Under the pieces are notes generated by a model. That model worked only from the letters and a program-made list of their open reading frames with translations, was not told the DNA's origin and made no database searches. Positions 26,898 to 35,157 of a stretch of 64,000 nucleotides of DNA are shown piece after piece. The position numbers and the translations under genes were made by a program. Source of the DNA: Izhakiella capsodis. GTDB lineage: Bacteria > Pseudomonadota > Gammaproteobacteria > Enterobacterales > Enterobacteriaceae. The DNA lies in contig NZ_FOVC01000001.1 in the NCBI RefSeq assembly GCF_900115045.1, positions 372,001 to 436,000 on the forward strand, in the 5' to 3' direction. Positions within the stretch are counted from its first letter, which is position 1. The number at the start of each line of letters is the position of its first letter.

Positions 26898-28312
26898 TGA
26901 GTCGTTTAGTTGTCGTTTCTAACCGTATCGCTCTGCCCGAAGGCGGGAAAGCCAGCGCCGGAGGGCTGGCGGTTGGGGTTCTCGATGCGCTGGAGTCAAC
27001 CGGTGGCTTGTGGTTCGGCTGGAATGGTGAAATTAGTGAAACAGCTGTAGAGGCGCCACTAAAAACGCAGGAGCATGGTGGTATCACCTACGTTTCATTC
27101 GGTCTTGAGCAGGGGGATTATGATCGCTATTATTTACAGTTTTCGAATGCGGTTATCTGGCCGGCTTTCCACTATCGCCTCGACCTGGTTCAGTATCAGT
27201 GCGACGCATGGGAGGGCTATTGCAGCGTCAACAGGCTACTGGCCACACGCCTACAGCCACTCTTAAAGCCGGATGATACGCTGTGGATACACGATTACCA
27301 CTTACTGCCATTTGCGGCTGAACTCCGCAAGCTGGGCGTCAGTAACCCTATCGGCTTTTTTTTGCATATTCCTTTTCCGAGCCCGGAAATTTTCAACGCT
27401 TTGCCGCCGCATGAAACGCTGTTAAGCAGCCTGTGTCACTATGATCTGCTGGGTTTTCAGACCGAAATCGACCGGCTGGCATTTCTTAACAGCGTTTCTC
27501 AGATCACCCGGTTAGAGAGCCGGGGAGCCAAACAGCATCACGCTTTTGACAATGACTTCGCCACTGAGGTCTACCCTATTGGTATTGAGCCTGAGAACAT
27601 CAAAAAAATGGCCTCTGGCCCGCTACCGCCTAAAATGGCGGCCATGAAACGTGACCTGGGAGAGATTAAAAATATTATTGCCTGTGAGCGGCTGGATTAC
27701 TCTAAAGGGCTGCCTGAGCGCTTTCTCGCCTATGAGGCGCTGCTGGAAAATTACCCTCAGCATCGCAGCCATATTCGCTATACTCAAATTGCGCCAACCT
27801 CACGTGGGGATGTTCAAGCTTATCAGGATATTCGCCATCAGCTTGAAACAGAGGCCGGGCGTATCAATGGTAAATATGGCACCCTGGATTGGACGCCGCT
27901 TTATTACCTCAATCAGCATTTCGATCGACGTCTTTTGATGAAAATCTTTCGACTGACCGACGTCGCCCTGATAACGCCGTTACGTGATGGTATGAATCTG
28001 GTCGCCAAAGAGTACGTTGCGGCGCAAAATCCCGATGATCCGGGCGTGCTGGTACTGTCGCGCTTTGCCGGTGCGGCAAATGAACTTACCTCGGCGCTGA
28101 TCGTCAATCCTTACGATCGGGATAATGTCGCCGCCGCACTGCATGACGCGTTAACGATGCCACGTGAAGAGCGCATCAAACGCTACAAAGAGATGATGGC
28201 GGTGCTACGGCGCAATGATATCGCCACCTGGGGCAAAACGTTCCTTAACGACTTGCAGAGGGTATCTTCGCGAGGTGGAGATCAACTAAGGGAGCAGCCT
28301 GAACTGGCATAG
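26897..28312 (+). CDS. otsA: Alpha,alpha-trehalose-phosphate synthase (UDP-forming)
   Basis: A GT20 glycosyltransferase that joins UDP-glucose to glucose 6-phosphate. The protein of 471 residues starts MSRLVVVSNRIALP, as in E. coli; the GTG three bases earlier is possible but less likely. Binding residues are visible in the Gly-rich N-terminal loop (GGKASAGGLAVG), WIHDYHLLPFA, ERLDYSKGLPERFLAYE and the C-terminal LRDGMNLVAKEYVAAQ with the nucleotide-binding Glu. AAGGAG lies 9-14 bp before the start. It is the last gene of otsBA; then a long leader region begins. Confidence 0.97.
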   Translation: MSRLVVVSNRIALPEGGKASAGGLAVGVLDALESTGGLWFGWNGEISETAVEAPLKTQEHGGITYVSFGLEQGDYDRYYLQFSNAVIWPAFHYRLDLVQYQCDAWEGYCSVNRLLATRLQPLLKPDDTLWIHDYHLLPFAAELRKLGVSNPIGFFLHIPFPSPEIFNALPPHETLLSSLCHYDLLGFQTEIDRLAFLNSVSQITRLESRGAKQHHAFDNDFATEVYPIGIEPENIKKMASGPLPPKMAAMKRDLGEIKNIIACERLDYSKGLPERFLAYEALLENYPQHRSHIRYTQIAPTSRGDVQAYQDIRHQLETEAGRINGKYGTLDWTPLYYLNQHFDRRLLMKIFRLTDVALITPLRDGMNLVAKEYVAAQNPDDPGVLVLSRFAGAANELTSALIVNPYDRDNVAAALHDALTMPREERIKRYKEMMAVLRRNDIATWGKTFLNDLQRVSSRGGDQLREQPELA

Positions 28313-28990
28313 CGGCTAAAGTTTCCTGCACCTACCTGCGTCTTGCCACGTGCGGGGGAACAACGGATTCATCCCCCCACCCTCTTATTCGTACCCGTAA
28401 CCCACATTAATAAATTATGATATTTCCCTGCCGTTCATTATTTTATGCACCGCGTTAAACAGCCCTTAGTCACGCACGCTAAACCTGCATTGGAACGATA
28501 AAACCCGCTGCCAATGGAAAACAGGTCCATCAATTGCGGAAGATAACCCTCTGCCGTCGGCAGAGAAGCACCATGGTTATCCTGGCAATACATTCATATT
28601 TCTTATGTAAATGAAGGTTTCAAGTTATTGCCCTCATTGAGTGTGGCTGAAATCTTCGTCACGAAACGCGACATTCAGTCGCGTGAGCCGAAGTTGAAAA
28701 AGCAACCGCCAGCATTGAGATTTAGCCTGTTGAACAGAGTCAGAATGAATTTAAATCTTATTTAATTCTCTTTTTAAGAATAAAAACCTTTTTTTAGATT
28801 ATTAATCTTTATTATGTTCTGAATAATCCTATCAATAATCAGCCGCGATGCGAAATGATTAAAAGTTAGCTTGATAATTATGTCGTTTGTTTGTGAGTAA
28901 CATAAATTCAACAAAAAAGAACTTATATTGATTACTTAGTAAACTAATCAACAATGTTTCTGATGGGTTTTTTGTAATATTTTCCTAAAA

Positions 28991-29010
28991 AATGTGATGT
29001 TCATCACACT
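28991..29010. promoter_or_regulatory. CRP-binding site upstream of flhDC
   Basis: AATGTGATGTTCATCACACT contains perfect TGTGA and TCACA half-sites six bases apart. CRP activates flhDC in E. coli, so its position about 370 bp before flhD is meaningful. Confidence 0.8.
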
Positions 29011-29180
29011 TTATCTAAAATTTCACGCTCCGCTCGTTGTATGTCGCAAATAGAGGGGATAGAGTTGCGTTACATTTCGGATTACTCTTAACAGAGATTA
29101 AGAAAATTCTGTCCTGACTGTGATTGGTGCGCAAATTAAATAATCGAATCTTAGAAAAAAATACAGTAAATATAGTTAAA

Positions 29181-29218
29181 ACTCAGGAGGAAATTAAATG
29201 ACTCTTGAGTTTAAATAA
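29181..29218 (+). promoter_or_regulatory. Six-codon minigene with a hairpin-locked Shine-Dalgarno in the flhD leader
   Basis: ATG at 29198 opens the frame MTLEFK followed by TAA at 29216-29218. A perfect AGGAGG (29185-29190) sits seven bases before the ATG, better than the flhD site itself. ACTCAGGAG (29181-29189) can pair with CTCTTGAGT (29202-29210) over nine base pairs with one G-U, hiding the AGGAG and leaving the ATG in the loop. It could be a regulatory leader peptide, a ribosome standby or CsrA-type site, or chance. It lies 160 bp before flhD. Confidence 0.5.
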
Positions 29219-29379
29219 CAATCAGGCTGAATGATTCCGGGAAATAAGATAATTTTCCTTCAAAATTGTCCTTTGTCGTCATATTTTTTTTTGCAATTTT
29301 GTAGAGTTACTAAACAGCAACTAAAGGTGCGGTCAGATCTATCCGCAATCATTGAATTAGTGTCAGTCAGGGTGGGTGC

Positions 29380-29730
29380 ATGGGTACTTCAGAACTACTT
29401 AAACATATTTATGACATCAATCTTTCATACCTTTTGCTTACACAGCGTTTAATTAACCAGGATAAAGCTTCAGCGATGTTTCGTCTGGGTATCGATGAAT
29501 CGATGGCTACCGCGCTGGCACAGTTGACACTGCCTGAAATGGTAAAACTGGCGGAAACCAATCAGCTGGTTTGTCAGTTCCGTTTTAACGATCACAGTAT
29601 AATTAATCTGTTAACTCAGGAATCGCGCGTAGACGATTTACAGCAGGTTCATACCGGAATTTTATTATCAAGCCGTCTGCTGCGCGACGTTTTAAAAGAA
29701 GACGAACAGCCCAAACGGAGGGTAGGGTAA
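29380..29730 (+). CDS. flhD: Flagellar master regulator subunit FlhD
   Basis: Forms the FlhD4C2 complex that switches on class II flagellar genes. The 116 residues are very like E. coli FlhD: TSELLKHIYDINLSYLLLTQRLI at the N-terminus and MFRLGIDESMATALAQLTLPEMVKLAETNQL in the middle. The ATG at 29380 follows AGGGTGGG. The stop overlaps the flhC start (TAATG), giving coupled synthesis of the two subunits. Confidence 0.97.
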   Translation: MGTSELLKHIYDINLSYLLLTQRLINQDKASAMFRLGIDESMATALAQLTLPEMVKLAETNQLVCQFRFNDHSIINLLTQESRVDDLQQVHTGILLSSRLLRDVLKEDEQPKRRVG

Positions 29731-30308
29731 TGAGCGAAAAAAGTATCGTCCAGGAAGCAAGTGATATTCAGTTGGCTATTGAATTAATAACGTTGGGTGC
29801 TCGTTTGCAAATGCTTGAGAGTGAAACGCAATTAAGTCGCGGTCGCTTAATTAAATTATATAAAGAATTACGTGGTTGCCCTCCGCCTAAAGGGATGTTG
29901 CCATTTTCCACCGACTGGTTTATGACATGGCAGCAAAATATTCATGCCACTATGTTTTGTAATGCCTGGATGTTTTTATTGAAAAGCGGTCTGACTTCCG
30001 GCATTGATGCCGTTATTAAAGCTTACCGGCTTTATCTCGAACAGTGTCCGCAAAGTGATGACGCTCCGTTACTTGCGCTGACCCGTGCCTGGACACTGGT
30101 GCGCTTTGTTGAAAGTAATATGCTCGAACTCTCCAGTTGCAAATGCTGTAATGGCCGTTTTATAAACCATGCACACCAGCCAGAAGGCAGCTTCATTTGT
30201 AGTCTATGCCAGCCGCCGTCGCGCGCAGTAAAAAGACGTAAACTTCCGGCGGGATCTGCCGATAACATTCCACAACTGCTGGATGAACAGATGAAGCAAG
30301 CTATTTAA
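29730..30308 (+). CDS. flhC: Flagellar master regulator subunit FlhC
   Basis: The DNA-binding partner of FlhD. It has 192 residues with the family's zinc site: Cys137 and Cys140 (SSCKCCNGRF), Cys157 and Cys160 (FICSLCQPP), followed by the basic KRRKLP tail. Its start overlaps flhD by one base. The last 70 bp of the gene also carry a sigma-28 promoter for the next operon, so this coding stretch is under double constraint. Confidence 0.97.
   Translation: MSEKSIVQEASDIQLAIELITLGARLQMLESETQLSRGRLIKLYKELRGCPPPKGMLPFSTDWFMTWQQNIHATMFCNAWMFLLKSGLTSGIDAVIKAYRLYLEQCPQSDDAPLLALTRAWTLVRFVESNMLELSSCKCCNGRFINHAHQPEGSFICSLCQPPSRAVKRRKLPAGSADNIPQLLDEQMKQAI
30239..30265 (+). promoter_or_regulatory. Sigma-28 (FliA) promoter inside the flhC 3' end
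   Basis: TAAACTTC at 30239-30246, an 11-base spacer and GCCGATAA at 30258-30265 match the sigma-28 consensus TAAAGTTT-N11-GCCGATAA. Transcription would begin near 30273, inside flhC, and run through the hairpin at 30337-30365 into motA. Confidence 0.8.
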
Positions 30309-30336
30309 CAAGTTCGTCCGATTGTGAGGTGCATCC

Positions 30337-30365
30337 AGCAGCGGTTAATACCGCTGCTTTTTTTT
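30337..30365 (+). terminator. Intrinsic terminator between flhC and motA
   Basis: AGCAGCGGT and ACCGCTGCT form a 9 bp stem with a TAAT loop, followed by eight T. It would end flhDC transcripts, but it also lies downstream of the apparent motA promoter. Confidence 0.85.
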
Positions 30366-30439
30366 ACTCTCACCCCAGGTCTTGTTAAACAGAGCGGATT
30401 TTTCCTTCATCCCACACGCTATTAACGTAAGGACTTATT

Positions 30440-31327
30440 GTGCTGGTTATATTGGGTTATATCCTGGTTATTGGGTCCGTGCTGGGCGGGTACATGTTGG
30501 TTGGTGGTCATCTCGGCGCGCTTTATCAACCTTCTGAGCTGCTGATTATCGGCGGGGCTGGTTTTGGCGCTTTTATCGTGGGCAACAGCGGTAAAGCAAT
30601 CAAGGCAACGGGCAAAGCATTGCCGCTGTTGATGCGTGGCTCAAAATACAACAAAGCGGTCTATATGGACCTGATGGCACTGCTCTTTCGTTTGATGGCG
30701 AAATCCCGTCAGCAAGGGATGCTGTCTCTTGAACGCGACATCGAAAATCCTCAGGAGAGTGAAATCTTCTCTCAATACCCGCGCATTGTTGCCGATAAAA
30801 GGTTAGTGGACTTCATCGTTGACTATTTACGCCTAATGGTGAGCGGCAATATGAACGCCTTTGAGATCGAAGCGCTGATGGACGAAGAGATTGAAACCTA
30901 CGAACACGAATGCGATGTACCCGCGGTGGCGCTACAAACTGTCGGTGATTCGCTGCCGGCGTTCGGTATCGTTGCGGCGGTAATGGGCGTAGTCCATGCA
31001 CTGGCTTCGGCGGATCGCCCGGCGGCTGAACTGGGGGGGTTGATTGCTCACGCGATGGTTGGAACCTTTCTTGGCATTCTGCTGGCTTACGGATTTATTT
31101 CTCCGCTCGCTGGTGTGCTGCGCCAGAAATGTGCGGAGACGACTAAGGTGATGCAGTGCATTAAGGTAACGCTGCTTTCCAGCCTTAATGGATACGCGCC
31201 CCAGATTGCGGTCGAGTTTGGCCGTAAAACGCTTTACTCCACCGAGCGGCCCTCGTTTATCGAGCTGGAAGAGCACGTACGTAACGTGAAGACATCCGCG
31301 AAACAGACGTCGGATCAAGATGCATGA
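30440..31327 (+). CDS. motA: Flagellar motor stator protein MotA
   Basis: The proton-channel stator subunit in the inner membrane, forming a complex with MotB that pushes on FliG. The 295 residues equal E. coli MotA, with four membrane segments, the cytoplasmic loop RQQGMLSLERDIENP carrying the torque residues, and GDSLPAFGIVAAVMGVVHAL with the conserved Pro. It starts at GTG 30440 (TAAGGACTTATT before it). The stop overlaps motB by four bases. Confidence 0.97.
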   Translation: MLVILGYILVIGSVLGGYMLVGGHLGALYQPSELLIIGGAGFGAFIVGNSGKAIKATGKALPLLMRGSKYNKAVYMDLMALLFRLMAKSRQQGMLSLERDIENPQESEIFSQYPRIVADKRLVDFIVDYLRLMVSGNMNAFEIEALMDEEIETYEHECDVPAVALQTVGDSLPAFGIVAAVMGVVHALASADRPAAELGGLIAHAMVGTFLGILLAYGFISPLAGVLRQKCAETTKVMQCIKVTLLSSLNGYAPQIAVEFGRKTLYSTERPSFIELEEHVRNVKTSAKQTSDQDA

Positions 31328-32388
31328 AGCAGAATAATCATCCCATCGTACTGGTTAAAAAGCGTAAGCAAAAAAAACATGAGAGCGGGCATGGATCATG
31401 GAAAATCGCTTACGCTGACTTCATGACGGCGATGATGGCGTTCTTTCTGGTGATGTGGTTGATCTCGATTTCTAATCCGCAGCAATTGGTGCAGATTGCC
31501 GAATATTTTAAAACGCCGCTGAGGGTGGCTTTAAACGGCGGTCCGCGTAGCAGTGATAGCGAAAGTCCCATTCCCGGAGGGGGCGATGACCCGACCCGGC
31601 AGAACGGAGAAGTGCATAAAACGGTTGAAGCTGATGACAGAAAGCGTCTGCTTGACGAGCAAAAACGTAAGCTTGACGAGATACGTCTGAACCGGCTGCG
31701 TGAACGTCTGGATCAGCTGATTGAGTCCGATCCCCGGCTCAAAGCGCTGCGCCCGCACCTGGTGATTAATCTGGTTGATCAGGGTCTGCGTATTCAGATT
31801 ATCGACAGTCAGGACCGACCCATGTTTAAACGCGGCAGCGCGGAAGTGGAACCGTATATGCGCGATATCCTGAGGGCAATCGCACCGATCCTCAATGAGC
31901 TGCCAAATAAGCTCAGCATTGCCGGTCATACCGATGATTTCCAGTATGCCGACGGCGATCGCGGTTATAGCAACTGGGAACTGTCGGCAGAACGCGCGAA
32001 TGCCTCACGTCGCGAACTGGTGCTGGGGGGGCTGGATGGGGGCAAAATGCTGCGGGTGGTCGGCATGGCAGACACCATGAAACTGAAAAATCGCGGCGGG
32101 GATGAGGCGGTTAACCGACGTATTAGCCTGCTGGTGCTCAATCATGATACCGAACAGGCGATTGAAAAAGAGAATGCGGAAAGTGATTCAGTTCCGCTGG
32201 CTGATGATGGCAGCCTGCAGAATCTGAAACAAATAGCGGCGCCGGCAGCGCCTGCGAACGCCAGTAAGAAACCTGAATCTCAACCTTTAACGGCCGCGCC
32301 CGCCGCGTTGCCAGCAGCAACGGGAACTCATGCCCAGGCTGAGCAGCAACCGGCAGCGCAAAACCAGCGCGACTCACAGCAGAGGTGA
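31324..32388 (+). CDS. motB: Flagellar motor stator protein MotB
   Basis: Anchors the stator to peptidoglycan and carries the proton-accepting Asp32 in AYADFMTAMMAFFLVMWL, its single membrane helix. Residues 140-275 form the OmpA-like murein-binding domain (IAGHTDDFQYADGDRGYSNWELSAERANASRRELV). The length is 354 against about 308 in E. coli, because of a long, Ala/Pro/Gln-rich C-terminal tail of low complexity after residue 280. The coupled ATGA overlap with motA is kept. Confidence 0.96.
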   Translation: MKQNNHPIVLVKKRKQKKHESGHGSWKIAYADFMTAMMAFFLVMWLISISNPQQLVQIAEYFKTPLRVALNGGPRSSDSESPIPGGGDDPTRQNGEVHKTVEADDRKRLLDEQKRKLDEIRLNRLRERLDQLIESDPRLKALRPHLVINLVDQGLRIQIIDSQDRPMFKRGSAEVEPYMRDILRAIAPILNELPNKLSIAGHTDDFQYADGDRGYSNWELSAERANASRRELVLGGLDGGKMLRVVGMADTMKLKNRGGDEAVNRRISLLVLNHDTEQAIEKENAESDSVPLADDGSLQNLKQIAAPAAPANASKKPESQPLTAAPAALPAATGTHAQAEQQPAAQNQRDSQQR

Positions 32389-32392
32389 TACC

Positions 32393-34405
32393 GTGAGCAT
32401 GGATATCAGCGATTTTTATCAGACGTTTTTCGATGAAGCCGACGAACTCCTGGCCGAGATGGAACAACATCTGTTGGGGCTTGATCCGGAAACCCCTGAT
32501 TCTGAACAGCTTAACGCTATCTTCCGTGCTGCTCACTCTATCAAGGGGGGCGCCGGCACTTTTGGGTTCAGCGTACTGCAGGAAACCACGCATATTCTGG
32601 AAAATATACTCGATGGTGCGCGTCGCGGAGAAATGCAGCTGAGTACCAATATCATCAACCTGTTTTTGGAAACGAAGGACATTATGCAGGAACAGTTAGA
32701 TGCTTATAAGTCCGCTCAGGAGCCGGATGCGGCTGCCTTTGAATATATCTGTAAGGCACTGCGCCAGCTGGCGCTGAAAGCAAAAGGTGAAATGATTGCT
32801 GCGCCTGAGACGATCGCGTTAACCTCAACCTCAGCATTTGACGCCGTTGCCGTAACGACGGCAGGCACTGACAGCGGCGCGTTGCGCATTATACTTTCGG
32901 ATCTCAAAGCCAATGAAATCGATCTTCTGATAGATGAACTGGGTAATCTCGGCACTGTCAGCGATATCCAGCGCAATGAGGACAGCCTGCAAGCCTCGCT
33001 GACGTCGTCTGTCAGTAAAGACGACATCGTCGCGGTGCTCTGTTTTGTCATTGATGAAAAGCAAATCGCTTTTGCTGGTCGTGCCGCCAGCATGGACGAA
33101 GTAATCAATGAAACGGCAACGGGTGCGGTTAGTGCTAAGGTCCAGCCTGCACCAATGAAGATCGCGTCAGAGGATAAACCGGACGCGCTGAAAAAACCAG
33201 CACCAGCACGGGCTGGCGAATCGAACAGTATCCGCGTGGCGGTAGAAAAAGTGGATCAGCTGATTAATCTGATTGGCGAGCTGGTTATCACCCAGTCGAT
33301 GCTGGCGCAGCGTTCCAATTTACTCGATCCCGTTCAGCACGGTGACCTGCTGAACAGTATGGTACAGCTGGAGCGTAATGCACGCGATCTGCAAGAGTCG
33401 GTGATGTCGATTCGCATGATGCCGATGGAGTACGTATTCAGCCGCTTTCCGCGTCTGGTACGCGACCTGGCTGGCAAGTTGGGTAAAGAGGTTGAGCTTA
33501 CGCTTCTGGGAAGTTCAACTGAGCTGGATAAGAGTCTGATTGAACGCATCATCGATCCCTTAACCCATCTGGTGCGTAACAGTCTGGACCACGGCATTGA
33601 GCCGCCGGAAAAACGCAGCAGAGCGGGTAAAAGTGCCAGCGGTAACCTGACGCTTTCGGCAGAGCACCAGGGCGGTAACATTTGTATCGAGGTTATCGAT
33701 GACGGCGCAGGTTTGAACCGCGAGCGCATTCTGGCTAAAGCGCTCTCATCAGGCCTGCCTGTTCATGACAGCATGAGCGATGACGAAGTCAACATGCTGA
33801 TTTTTGCTCCTGGCTTCTCGACAGCAGAGCAGGTAACCGATGTTTCCGGCCGCGGTGTCGGCATGGACGTTGTGAAGCGAAATATTCTCGAAATGGGCGG
33901 GCATGTTGAGATCGCGTCAAAACAGGGTAAAGGCACCACCATTCGCATCCTGCTGCCGTTGACACTGGCGATCCTCGATGGGATGTCGGTGCGCGTCGCC
34001 GACGAGGTTTTTATCCTGCCACTGAATGCGGTGATGGAATCCCTGCAGCCGCGCACTGAAGAGCTGAAGGCGCTGGCCGGCGGCGAACGCGTTCTGGAAG
34101 TCCGCGGTGAGTATTTGCCGATGGTCGAGCTGTGGAACGTGTTCGAGGTTAATGGCGCGAAACAGGAAGCGACGCAAGGCATTGTGGTCATTTTGCAAAG
34201 TGCCGGTAAGCGCTATGCACTATTGGTTGATCAGTTGATTGGTCAGCATCAGGTTGTCGTAAAAAATCTTGAAAGTAATTATCGCAAAGTGCCGGGGATT
34301 TCTGCCGCTACCATACTCGGTGATGGCAGTGTGGCGCTGATCGTAGACGTTTCAGCGCTGCAATCTCTGAATCGTGAAAAGCGCGTGGCCGGGGCCGCAG
34401 CCTGA
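32393..34405 (+). CDS. cheA: Chemotaxis histidine kinase CheA
   Basis: Receives the receptor signal, autophosphorylates on His48 (FRAAHSIKGGAGTFGF) and passes the phosphate to CheY and CheB. Domains: Hpt 1-110, CheY-binding P2 about 155-230, dimerisation about 260-330, HATPase about 330-510 (LVRNSLDHGIE, DDGAGL, GRGVGMDVV) and CheW-like about 512-650. The GTG start at 32393 (MSMDISDFYQTFF) agrees with E. coli; the frame opens earlier inside motB. Four bases after motB, and 670 residues against about 654 in E. coli. Confidence 0.96.
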   Translation: MSMDISDFYQTFFDEADELLAEMEQHLLGLDPETPDSEQLNAIFRAAHSIKGGAGTFGFSVLQETTHILENILDGARRGEMQLSTNIINLFLETKDIMQEQLDAYKSAQEPDAAAFEYICKALRQLALKAKGEMIAAPETIALTSTSAFDAVAVTTAGTDSGALRIILSDLKANEIDLLIDELGNLGTVSDIQRNEDSLQASLTSSVSKDDIVAVLCFVIDEKQIAFAGRAASMDEVINETATGAVSAKVQPAPMKIASEDKPDALKKPAPARAGESNSIRVAVEKVDQLINLIGELVITQSMLAQRSNLLDPVQHGDLLNSMVQLERNARDLQESVMSIRMMPMEYVFSRFPRLVRDLAGKLGKEVELTLLGSSTELDKSLIERIIDPLTHLVRNSLDHGIEPPEKRSRAGKSASGNLTLSAEHQGGNICIEVIDDGAGLNRERILAKALSSGLPVHDSMSDDEVNMLIFAPGFSTAEQVTDVSGRGVGMDVVKRNILEMGGHVEIASKQGKGTTIRILLPLTLAILDGMSVRVADEVFILPLNAVMESLQPRTEELKALAGGERVLEVRGEYLPMVELWNVFEVNGAKQEATQGIVVILQSAGKRYALLVDQLIGQHQVVVKNLESNYRKVPGISAATILGDGSVALIVDVSALQSLNREKRVAGAAA

Positions 34406-34428
34406 ATTAACAGCATAAGGGTAAAAAA

Positions 34429-34926
34429 ATGACTGAAATGGCAACTGTCACCAATCTCGCGGGCGAAAGCGTCGGTCAGGAGTTCCTGGTTTTTACACTG
34501 GGCGATGAAGAGTATGGAATTGATATTCTTAAAGTACAGGAGATCCGTGGCTATGATCAGGTCACCCGCATTGCGAATACGCCGTCGTTCATCAAAGGGG
34601 TGACCAATCTGCGGGGCGTTATCGTGCCGATCGTCGACTTACGACTAAAATTTTCGCAACCTGATGTCGATTATAACGACAACACCGTCGTCATTGTGCT
34701 GAATTTAATGCAGCGTGTGGTGGGTATCGTGGTTGACGGTGTTTCAGATGTTCTGTCGTTACAACAAACGCAGATCCGCCCGGCACCGGAATTTGCTGTC
34801 ACGATGTCAACAGAGTATCTGACCGGTCTTGGCGCGTTGAATGAGCGGATGCTGATTCTGGTTGATATTGAAAAATTGCTAAACAGCGAGGAAATGGCAC
34901 TTGTCGATACGCTTCGCGCGTCATGA
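34429..34926 (+). CDS. cheW: Chemotaxis coupling protein CheW
   Basis: Links CheA to the cytoplasmic tip of the receptors. A single CheW-fold domain of 165 residues, very like E. coli CheW (EFLVFTLGDEEYGIDILKVQEIRGYD, FIKGVTNLRGVIVPIVDLR). It closes the motA-motB-cheA-cheW operon; the next gene has its own sigma-28 promoter. Confidence 0.97.
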   Translation: MTEMATVTNLAGESVGQEFLVFTLGDEEYGIDILKVQEIRGYDQVTRIANTPSFIKGVTNLRGVIVPIVDLRLKFSQPDVDYNDNTVVIVLNLMQRVVGIVVDGVSDVLSLQQTQIRPAPEFAVTMSTEYLTGLGALNERMLILVDIEKLLNSEEMALVDTLRAS

Positions 34927-35098
34927 TCAGTGCGGCTGAATGCGTTTTTTCGCCTGAAAGCAAGCCGCCAGCGGTGACAATGGTCGGGAAACAGACAGCC
35001 AGGCCGCGGTTTTTTTGCGCAATATGGCCGCGGGCATAGTGCAAACCCTACGTGATATTGCCATCTTCGCTGCGATTGGCCCACTGGCCTGCTTTTCA

Positions 35099-35125
35099 TA
35101 AAGTTCATCTGAACCCTGCCGATAA
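35099..35125 (+). promoter_or_regulatory. Sigma-28 (FliA) promoter of the MCP-cheRBYZ operon
   Basis: TAAAGTTC, 11 bases, GCCGATAA: a near-perfect sigma-28 promoter 33 bp before the MCP start, in the 230 bp gap after cheW. Confidence 0.9.
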
Positions 35126-35157
35126 CAGAGTCATTCATCGTGATCCTGAGGTTTACT

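Larger units (their letters stand above)
28313..29379. promoter_or_regulatory. Long AT-rich control region upstream of flhDC
   Basis: Just over 1 kb with no ordinary gene. It holds a hairpin CTCTGCCG/CGGCAGAG near 28551-28566, a strong CRP-like site at 28991-29010 and a minigene with its own Shine-Dalgarno at 29185-29218 (separate entries). If the promoter lies about 70 bp after the CRP centre, as in E. coli, the flhDC leader would be around 300 nt, longer than the E. coli one. The region is typical of the heavily regulated flhDC promoter. Confidence 0.6.
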
